From VRUE01 sp036265675 (GTDB taxonomy: Bacteria; Actinomycetota; Thermoleophilia; Solirubrobacterales; 70-9), in NCBI GenBank assembly GCA_036265675.1, contig DATAOP010000057.1, positions 1-64,000 on the forward strand: DNA of 64,000 bases, read 5' to 3'. Below are positions 57,443-64,000 of this stretch, piece by piece. The notes below the pieces were generated by a model. That model worked only from the letters and a program-made list of their open reading frames with translations. It made no database searches and was not told the origin of the DNA. Position numbers and translations under genes: made by a program. The stretch's first letter is position 1. Each line of letters begins with the position of its first letter.

Positions 57443-60400
57443 ATGTCGAAGAAGATCCTCATCGGCCTCATCGTGCTCGTCGCCGTGTCGCTAGCGCCGG
57501 CCGGCGCCGCATCCGCAAGCGTCCAGTGGGACGCAAAGTTCACTTGGGGCCCGACGCAGCTGCACCCCGGCGAAGACGCCCTCTTCACGGTCAGTGTGCG
57601 GAACCGAGGCACGACACCCAACACCGGCTCAATCAAAGTCGTCGATCACCTTCCCCTTGGAGTGACATATAAGGAACCGTTCTCCCTGGAAGGTTGGGCG
57701 TGCTCCTCGAGCGGCACCGCGACCACACTCACCTGCACCAGGAACATTCAGCTCACACCGTTCCGGGGGACCCCACGCCTTCAGTTCTTCGTGAAAGTCG
57801 ATCCGCTCGCGAGCGGGACGCACGACAACACGGTGATCATGTCGGGGGCCGGAAGCGAAACGGTGACCGACGTCGACCCGGTTGAATTCGGTGACGACCC
57901 CCTCGGCTTCGGCTACATCCCCGAGAGCGTAAACGGCAACGCATATTCGGTCGATCGTCCGCGCCAGAACCTTCAGACCCAGGCGGGCGGCCACCCCTTC
58001 GAGCTCAGAACCGACTTCGATTTCAATGAGATGTTCGATATCCGCAAAGAAAGCTTCAATCCGGAAGAAGAAGCAGAAACGCCGTACACCAAGCCAATCA
58101 ACCGGGTGCGAACCGTTACAGCGATCCTCCCACGCGGGCTGATCGGCAACCCGGAGGCCGTGCCGAAGTGCCGTGTCACAGACTTCCTCCGCGAAAGCAA
58201 GGAAGGCCTGCAGGCGGCCGGATGCGACCCCGCAACGCAGATCGGGGAACTCCGGGTGATGTTCTCGGACGGCTTTGGTGGAGGCGGCTGGGGCACCATT
58301 CAGGAACTGCCACAGGTCGCGCTCTACAACCTCACTCCGCCCAAAGGGGTCTCGGCCGACTTCGGGTTCAAAGCCGGCGGCCTCTTCATCGGTCACATCT
58401 ACCAGACGCTCGATCCCGCGCACGACTACGCCGTGCGCTCGACCTCGCCGTACATCACGGACATCATTCCGGTCCGCGGCATCGAGCTGACCATCTGGGG
58501 AGTCCCCGGAGATCCGGTGCACGATTTCGCGAGGGCCTTCCCGACCAAAGAAAGAAACCCCCATCCCACCGAACAGGAAGAAAAAGAAGCCGAAGAAGAA
58601 GATGAAACGATCTTCGGAGCCCATGTCGCTCCGCCGTACCGCCCGCTGCTCAATCTGCCGATGGATTGCGGCGTCAACAATGGGCCGTTCATGTTCACCG
58701 CCGATTCTTGGGCCAACCCCGGCGACTTCACCACCCCGCTTCCGAGCGTCAGCGGTAACGTCAACGTTACGGGCTGTGACGATCAGAGGGTTCGCTTCAA
58801 TCCCGCTATCAACCTGCAACCGACCGACCGGGCTGCCGGCTCCCCGACGGGGCTCGACGTCCACCTCGAAGTCGAACAGCGCGAACAGAGTGTCGAAAAC
58901 CCGAAACTTCTCTATCCGGAAAACGGTCAGCTTCACGGCATCGATACCCCGCCGATGAAGAAAGTCGTCACGACGTTCCCGGAAGGAATGACGATCTCGA
59001 CATCCGCAGCACAGGGCCTCGGCGTCTGCACATCGGCCGAGCTCGCACTGGGCACCAACAAACCGGTCTCCTGTCCCGACAACTCACAATACGGGACGCT
59101 GACGCTGCATACGCCGATCCTGCCGCGCGACGAACCCATGCGCGGGTTCATCTACATCGCGAAGAAGGGTGACAACCCGTACCACAACTTCCTCTCGATG
59201 TATTTCGTGATTCAGGAACCGGAACGCGATCTGCTGATCAAGATCCCGGGCAAGATTGATCTCGATCCCGTCACCGGCCAGATCAAGGTGACGTTCGACG
59301 ACCTGCCGCAGTTCCCCCTCTCGGACATGCAGCTCACCTTCAAGGGCGGCGTGCGCTCGGCGCTGGCGAATCCGCGTACCTGCGGCAAAAAGGTCATCAC
59401 GGCGGACTTCTACTCCTGGGCCGCCCCGAACACGCCGCGCCGCGTCACCAGCTCCTATGACATCACGAAAAAGCCGGACGGCTCGCCGTGTCCGCAGTCA
59501 TTGGGGAACCGCCCGTTCGACGTACAGATGTCCGCGGGAACGGTCAATCCGAATGCGGGCAGCTACACACCGTTCATCTTCCGGATGCAGCGCGGTGATG
59601 ATGACCAGGAGCTGAGCCAGATCACGACGCAGCTGCCGCCGGGCCTCACCGCCCGGATTGCCGGCAAGACGATCTGCTCCGACGAAGCCATCGAAGCGGC
59701 GGCAGACCAGCGGCGAACCGGCACCGAAGAGAGAGAACACCCCTCATGTCCCGCCTCGAGTCAGGTCGGGACGACCGAAGTGGGATCCGGCGTCGGCGTG
59801 CCGCTCACATATATCGGCGGCAAGATCTACCTGGCTGGCCCGTACAAAGGAGCTCCGTTGTCGATCGTCGTGATCAGCCCGATCCTGCCTGGCCCCTATG
59901 ACCTGGGCAACATCGTCGTGCGCTCGGCCGTCCATGTCGACCGCGCGACCACCGCGGTGACGGTGGCCACCGACCCATTCCCGCAGATATACCAGGGCAT
60001 TCCGGTCCGGATCCGCGACATCCGTCTGAAAATCGACAGCCAGGACACCATCCTCAACCCGACGAATTGCGATCCGAAGACGATCGGAGCGCACCTGACC
60101 GGGGCCGGTGCCGACGTCAACACGACTGCGGACGACACCGCCTCGGATCTGACCGAGTCGTTCCAGGTGGCCAACTGCTTGGCGCTTCCGTTCCGGCCGA
60201 GGCTCAGCTTCAGGCTGCGAGGCGGCACATCTCGCGGCGACCACCCGGCGCTGTCGACGACGCTCGTGAGTAAGTCCGGCGACGCGAACCTGCGCAAAGT
60301 CCAGGTCACCCTGCCACGCTTCACCTTCATCGACCAGGGCCATATCCGAACGATCTGTACGCGCGTGCAGTACGCCTTGGATGAATGTCCGCAGGGATCG

Positions 60401-60829
60401 ATCTACGGTTACGCCAAAGCCTGGACGCCGCTGCTCGACCAGCCCGTCGAAGGCCCGGTGATCCTGCGGAGCTCAAACCACCTGCTGCCAGACCTCGTAA
60501 TGGACCTCAAAGGACAGGTCGACGTCAACGTGGTCGGTCGGATCGACTCGATCAACGGACGCACTCGAACGACGTTCGAAAACATCCCGGACCAGCCGGT
60601 GAGCAAATTCCAATTGACGCTCCAGGGAGGCGGCAAAGGCCTGCTCGTCAACGCCAAAGGCCTCTGCGGGTTCAGGCCGCGGGCAACCGTTCTCATGGAC
60701 GGCCAGAACGGCCTGACCGCCGACCAGTCCCCGCTGATGAAGAACAGTTGCGGGAAAGCATCACGTAAGAAACACCGGCATCATCGCCGTGGGCATCGGC
60801 ACGGCAAGCGGCCGGGTAGGGCGGGCTGA
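57443..60829 (+). CDS. giant exported DUF11-like protein with basic tail
   Basis: About 1128 residues. A signal peptide (SKKILIGLIVLVAVSLAPAG) is followed by a DUF11-like Ig domain (PGEDALFTVSVRNRGTTPNT) and a long beta-rich region with repeated motifs ending in Cys-containing segments (PSCPASSQVG, DECPQGSIYG, CPDNSQYGTLT). It ends in a Lys/Arg/His-rich tail (KKHRHHRRGHRHGKRPGR). ATG 57443 is preferred because AGGGAG lies 9 nt upstream; 57419 and 57437 are in frame. The repeated CPxxSxxG elements suggest duplicated modules. Secreted, function unknown. Confidence 0.78.
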   Translation: MSKKILIGLIVLVAVSLAPAGAASASVQWDAKFTWGPTQLHPGEDALFTVSVRNRGTTPNTGSIKVVDHLPLGVTYKEPFSLEGWACSSSGTATTLTCTRNIQLTPFRGTPRLQFFVKVDPLASGTHDNTVIMSGAGSETVTDVDPVEFGDDPLGFGYIPESVNGNAYSVDRPRQNLQTQAGGHPFELRTDFDFNEMFDIRKESFNPEEEAETPYTKPINRVRTVTAILPRGLIGNPEAVPKCRVTDFLRESKEGLQAAGCDPATQIGELRVMFSDGFGGGGWGTIQELPQVALYNLTPPKGVSADFGFKAGGLFIGHIYQTLDPAHDYAVRSTSPYITDIIPVRGIELTIWGVPGDPVHDFARAFPTKERNPHPTEQEEKEAEEEDETIFGAHVAPPYRPLLNLPMDCGVNNGPFMFTADSWANPGDFTTPLPSVSGNVNVTGCDDQRVRFNPAINLQPTDRAAGSPTGLDVHLEVEQREQSVENPKLLYPENGQLHGIDTPPMKKVVTTFPEGMTISTSAAQGLGVCTSAELALGTNKPVSCPDNSQYGTLTLHTPILPRDEPMRGFIYIAKKGDNPYHNFLSMYFVIQEPERDLLIKIPGKIDLDPVTGQIKVTFDDLPQFPLSDMQLTFKGGVRSALANPRTCGKKVITADFYSWAAPNTPRRVTSSYDITKKPDGSPCPQSLGNRPFDVQMSAGTVNPNAGSYTPFIFRMQRGDDDQELSQITTQLPPGLTARIAGKTICSDEAIEAAADQRRTGTEEREHPSCPASSQVGTTEVGSGVGVPLTYIGGKIYLAGPYKGAPLSIVVISPILPGPYDLGNIVVRSAVHVDRATTAVTVATDPFPQIYQGIPVRIRDIRLKIDSQDTILNPTNCDPKTIGAHLTGAGADVNTTADDTASDLTESFQVANCLALPFRPRLSFRLRGGTSRGDHPALSTTLVSKSGDANLRKVQVTLPRFTFIDQGHIRTICTRVQYALDECPQGSIYGYAKAWTPLLDQPVEGPVILRSSNHLLPDLVMDLKGQVDVNVVGRIDSINGRTRTTFENIPDQPVSKFQLTLQGGGKGLLVNAKGLCGFRPRATVLMDGQNGLTADQSPLMKNSCGKASRKKHRHHRRGHRHGKRPGRAG

Positions 60830-60832
60830 TCG

Positions 60833-63361
60833 ATGCGAGATAACGCCCAGGCCAGCATCTCAAGGACGAGTCCGATCGGTTCGCGTTTCACCTGGGTCGT
60901 GCTCGGGTTGGCACTGTTCTCCTGCCTCGCTGCGTCGAGCGCACAGGCGTCGACCAGCGTCTATGAGCAGAGCGAAATGATCCTGCCGAAGAATTTCTTC
61001 GGCCCGGCCGGACTCGCCGTGGATCAGGAAACCGGGGATGTCTATGCGGCCGGGTTTTTCTTCGGCTCCGGCCACATCCATCGTTTTGCTGCGGGGACCG
61101 AAAAAGAGGACGTGTTCGGCGAAGGGGACTATCAGTCGGTGGCGATCGATCCGACCACTCACAACATCTACGCGCTGACCAGGGAACCCACTCCGCTCCG
61201 GGTCGAGATCTACAACCAGGAACTCGAAACGGCGCGCAAACCGATCCCGACGGCAGCGGGGCAGGGCATAATCGGTGCCGATTCACGCGGCAACGTCTTC
61301 GTCCCCGATATCGGCCCGATAAACGAGCAGCAGAGGTACACGGCCTCCGGCACGGGCGGAACCTACGAACTCGTCTTCAACGGCGAAAAAACGGCTCCGA
61401 TCGCCTGGAATGCAGGTGAAGGGGAAGTCGCCGAAGCCCTGGAAAACCTGAGCAGCGTCGGGGCGGGCGACATATCCGTCACTCGTTCCGGACAGACCTA
61501 TATCGTCACATTCGGGGGCTCGTTGCAGTACTCGAATGTGCCGGAGATCACCGCAGACAGCAGTGGGCTCACAGGCGGGACTGTCACCCATATCGAAACG
61601 ATCAACGACGGGACCAATGCTCCACCGTCGGTGAAAGAGTACGCACCGACCGGGATCCTGCTTCAGACCATCACCTGTTCCGCCTGTCCCGGGGGGGCGC
61701 TCACCACGGCTCCGATCGGTGTGGCTCTCGATGCGAATGACAACCTGTTCGTGGGGGATGCCACCGGCGAACGGGTGATCGAGTTCCATGCCACCCCGGC
61801 CAGCCCTGCGACCGATTACACGTCAATCGCCCCGACTGAGCTCGCAAGCGGAAACATGCGCTCATTCACGGTCAACCCCGCTACCGATGATGTGTGGGTC
61901 CTGGGCGACGACGGCGAAGGCACTCATGTGAAGGGTTTCGAAGTGAACGGGACTGAATTCACCGAAGTCGGTAAGACTGTCTTCACCGCCCCGTTCTTCA
62001 CCTTCTGGCACACGCAGAAAATGGCCGTCAATGGTGCGACGGGTACCGTCTACGTCGGCGATCTCATCTTCACCGCTGTAGGGAAAAACGGGTCCGGGGA
62101 ACCCCTGGAAGAAGCGCATGCGGCGATCGTCGGGTTCAGTCCAGCGCCTCCGCCGATCATCGAGGCGGATCCCGCCATCGTCGAAGCGTCGCGTCACGCG
62201 ACGATGAAGACGATTGTCAATCCCAACGGCACGCTGGTGCTCAGCTGCACGTTCGAATACGGCCTCACGGAAGCGTACGGGACGAAAGTCCCCTGCAATG
62301 ACCCGGGTTTCGGCAAAGAACCGGTCAGTGTCGGGGCGGAGGCGGTCGGGCTCGCTCCGGACACGACCTACCACTATCGGGTCACAGCCACCAACGAAGG
62401 CGGGACGACCGTTGGACCGGATCAGACGTTCAAAACCCTGATCGACAAAGCGGTTCCCGCCACCGGCGGCGCCAGCGCCCTACAGACGACGGCGACGCTG
62501 GAAGGCACCGTCAACCCGCTCGGCAACCCGATGACCGCCTGTTATTTCGAATATGGCTCCGGCCCCGGGTATGGCGCCCAGGCGCCCTGCGCCTCGTTGC
62601 CGGGTGCGAGCGCCTCGCCGGTACCGGTCAGCGGCCCTGTCGGTGGCCTGACGCCCAACAGCAGCTACCACTATCGCCTGGTCGCGGTGAACGCCGGCGG
62701 GACCGAATACGGCGGTGACCGGCAATTCGCGACCCTGCCGAAAGCGCCGGTGATGACGACCGGCGCAGCGACCCTGGTGGGCGCCGATCGGGCGCGCATC
62801 TCGGGAACGGTGAATCCGGAAGGGTCCCTCGTTCGCTATCAGTTCGATTACGGCCCGACCACCGCCTACGGCAAGGCCACGCCGAGCGCGACGGCGGTCG
62901 GTTCCGAAGTGATCAAAGTCGCGGAAAACATCACCGGTCTGCAACCGGCCACCACCTACCACTACCGATTCAGCGCCACCAGCGTCGGCGGCACGACCCA
63001 TGGGCCGGATCTGACCTTCACCACCGGGCCGCGCCCGATCGGGCGGGTATTCCTGCCGGCGAAAGCGCCGCTCAAACGGCGCAACGCCTCGATCGAAGTC
63101 CAATGCCGGGGCGTCGCGATCGCCGAGTGCAAGGGCACGCTCGTGCTGCGCGCGCGGATCAAACGGGGGATTCGCTTCATCCTGGTCAAGGTCGGCGAAA
63201 CTCCCTTTGACTTCTTCGGCGGCCAGAAGAGGGTGCTCGTCGTGCACCTCAACAAGGCCGGCCGAAAAGTCATCGCCCAGAGCGAAGGCAAACCGATCTC
63301 TGCCGTGGCCAGCGCCGCCAACAAGAACCGCGTCATCCGACTCTCTCACGGCAGGCACTAG
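60833..63361 (+). CDS. exported NHL-repeat and triple Fn3-like-module protein
   Basis: 842 residues. A signal peptide (WVVLGLALFSCLAASSAQA) leads to an NHL-type propeller (about 45-435: GLAVDQETGDVYAAG, VALDANDNLFVGDATG), then three Fn3-like modules of ~75 residues (VNPxG...FEYG...TTYHYR...GGT) and a C-terminal beta domain (IEVQCRGVAIAECKGTLVLRARI). The first two modules each hold a Cys pair; the third lacks it. It shares its modules with the 53876 protein, hinting at interacting surface proteins. It starts 3 nt after the preceding stop. Confidence 0.8.
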   Translation: MRDNAQASISRTSPIGSRFTWVVLGLALFSCLAASSAQASTSVYEQSEMILPKNFFGPAGLAVDQETGDVYAAGFFFGSGHIHRFAAGTEKEDVFGEGDYQSVAIDPTTHNIYALTREPTPLRVEIYNQELETARKPIPTAAGQGIIGADSRGNVFVPDIGPINEQQRYTASGTGGTYELVFNGEKTAPIAWNAGEGEVAEALENLSSVGAGDISVTRSGQTYIVTFGGSLQYSNVPEITADSSGLTGGTVTHIETINDGTNAPPSVKEYAPTGILLQTITCSACPGGALTTAPIGVALDANDNLFVGDATGERVIEFHATPASPATDYTSIAPTELASGNMRSFTVNPATDDVWVLGDDGEGTHVKGFEVNGTEFTEVGKTVFTAPFFTFWHTQKMAVNGATGTVYVGDLIFTAVGKNGSGEPLEEAHAAIVGFSPAPPPIIEADPAIVEASRHATMKTIVNPNGTLVLSCTFEYGLTEAYGTKVPCNDPGFGKEPVSVGAEAVGLAPDTTYHYRVTATNEGGTTVGPDQTFKTLIDKAVPATGGASALQTTATLEGTVNPLGNPMTACYFEYGSGPGYGAQAPCASLPGASASPVPVSGPVGGLTPNSSYHYRLVAVNAGGTEYGGDRQFATLPKAPVMTTGAATLVGADRARISGTVNPEGSLVRYQFDYGPTTAYGKATPSATAVGSEVIKVAENITGLQPATTYHYRFSATSVGGTTHGPDLTFTTGPRPIGRVFLPAKAPLKRRNASIEVQCRGVAIAECKGTLVLRARIKRGIRFILVKVGETPFDFFGGQKRVLVVHLNKAGRKVIAQSEGKPISAVASAANKNRVIRLSHGRH
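62211..63024 (+). repeat. three tandem Fn3-like module repeats
   Basis: Protein-level repeats starting at about 62211, 62508 and 62809 (spacing ~300 nt), each opening (I/T)VNPxG and carrying YHYR...GGT about 55 residues later. Nucleotide identity is low, so the duplication is old and selection is on the fold. Confidence 0.75.
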
Positions 63362-63383
63362 GCGCCACGAGGAACACAGAGAA

Positions 63384-64000
63384 GTGACGCGCACAACCAG
63401 GTGGAAGTCCAAGGCACTGCTATTGGTGGCGGCTCTGGCCCTGACGGCCCTGGCGGTCACCATTGCCCAGGCCGAGGTCAGTCAGAAGGGGGTCCTGCGC
63501 CTCACCTTCGACGGCCAGATCAAACCGAAGGCCCTTCCCCGCAGCCATGAGGCCCCCGTCACCGTCTCGGTCTCGACCCACATCTCGACGATCGGAGGAA
63601 AGGAACCGCCGGAACTGCTGCGGATCTCCTTGGCGATAAACCGCAACGGGCATATCGACTATCAGGGTCTGCCGCAGTGCCACCTGAACCAGATACAGCC
63701 GTCGACCAACGCCGAGGCGCTGCATGCCTGCAAATCCTCCATGGTGGGGACGGGCTACTTCAGGGCAAACGTGATCCTGCCCGAACAGTCGCCCTTCCCA
63801 TCTGAAGGCAAGATCTACGCCTTCAACGGCTACGTGCTCGGGCACCCGGTGATCTTCGCCCACATCTATGGCGAGAAGCCGCTGCCGACGTCTTTCGTGC
63901 TTCCGTTCGTCGTCCGGCACTCCAACGGCAGATACGCGACGACCCTGGTCGCCTACCTTCCCAAAGTGAAGGCGAACTGGGGCTCGATCACCGGCATCAG
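63384..64000 (+). CDS. exported hypothetical protein, truncated by window edge
   Basis: The first ~205 residues are visible. Signal peptide (ALLLVAALALTALAVTIAQA), then a beta-rich domain with GVLRLTFDGQIKPKALPR and TVSVSTHISTIGG. It resembles the recurrent secreted domain of the neighbouring proteins. GTG start 22 nt after the preceding stop; last visible gene of the surface-protein operon. No family recognised. Confidence 0.6.
   Translation, partial: MTRTTRWKSKALLLVAALALTALAVTIAQAEVSQKGVLRLTFDGQIKPKALPRSHEAPVTVSVSTHISTIGGKEPPELLRISLAINRNGHIDYQGLPQCHLNQIQPSTNAEALHACKSSMVGTGYFRANVILPEQSPFPSEGKIYAFNGYVLGHPVIFAHIYGEKPLPTSFVLPFVVRHSNGRYATTLVAYLPKVKANWGSITGI

Noticed and set aside
1..64000. CRISPR array, IS element, prophage or replication origin
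   Set aside because: No regularly spaced identical repeats, transposase, integrase, phage structural gene, DnaA-box cluster or dnaA/dnaN neighbourhood was found.

Overview
The window reads as chromosome of a high-GC actinobacterium. I place it, by inference, in Thermoleophilia (Solirubrobacterales-like). The grounds are very GC-rich third codon positions, frequent GTG/TTG starts, many start codons lying 6-11 nt after a TAGNNT-type -10 box (leaderless transcripts), and a run of very large exported NHL, DUF11-like and fibronectin-like proteins. I see no phage, IS element, CRISPR array or rRNA. Two tRNA-Ser genes are present.

Layout. 1-6 kb: a truncated MFS exporter, then an MBL-fold/SRPBCC/GNAT/PQQ-propeller operon, facing an exported GH26-like protein. 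6-7.3 kb: an agmatinase-family enzyme and a small coiled-coil membrane protein. 7.3-24 kb: a central-carbon island holding zwf, gnd, pgl, rpiA, tkt, tal and pgi (no rpe seen), interleaved with an FAD oxidase, an FHA/HTH protein, a TolB-like propeller and a receptor Ser/Thr kinase. The tkt-tal-pgi-cydA-cydB-HAD chain overlaps start on stop at every junction, so glycolysis/pentose phosphate genes are translationally tied to a bd-type oxidase. 24-31 kb: lipid modification (Cfa-like synthase, desaturase), a polytopic membrane protein, a second MBL enzyme, UspA and a subtilase. 31.5-34.6 kb: tadA, two tRNA-Ser genes and, between them, an alpha/beta hydrolase and an FAD oxidase. 34.6-39.4 kb: an A2-type heme-copper oxidase subunit I facing a Cys-rich HTH regulator, an NnrS-like membrane protein, a ferredoxin and a CopD-like protein. 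Shared inverted-repeat operators suggest one redox- or NO-responsive regulon. 39.4-47.4 kb: PAP2 phosphatase, DJ-1/PfpI protein, NlpC/P60 lipoprotein, P450, a delta-60 propeller, a methyltransferase, GNAT, SnoaL-like and Zn-dependent alcohol dehydrogenase genes. 47.4-64 kb: an exported-protein region with a frameshifted CSLREL/beta-helix protein, a DUF1800-DUF1501-cupredoxin operon, and a four-gene operon of giant surface proteins behind a duplicated promoter/leader.

The most unusual signal is a 72-75 nt leader-ORF element found three times (1052-1123, 5929-6003, 19358-19429). Each copy is a 23-24 codon frame opening with Ser-Ala-Glu, carrying Lys-Arg-Glu near its end, and stopping in a 4-nt overlap with the start codon of an unrelated gene (MBL hydrolase, agmatinase, pgi). 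One copy has compensating +1/-1 indels that keep the frame open. It looks like a dispersed translational-coupling or leader-peptide cassette that I do not recognise.

Other notable structure: four convergent gene pairs sharing exactly 4 nt of stop codons, interlocked divergent -10 boxes, a 14-bp hairpin across the kinase start with TATAAC in its loop, and Lys/Arg/His-rich tracts in five exported proteins.
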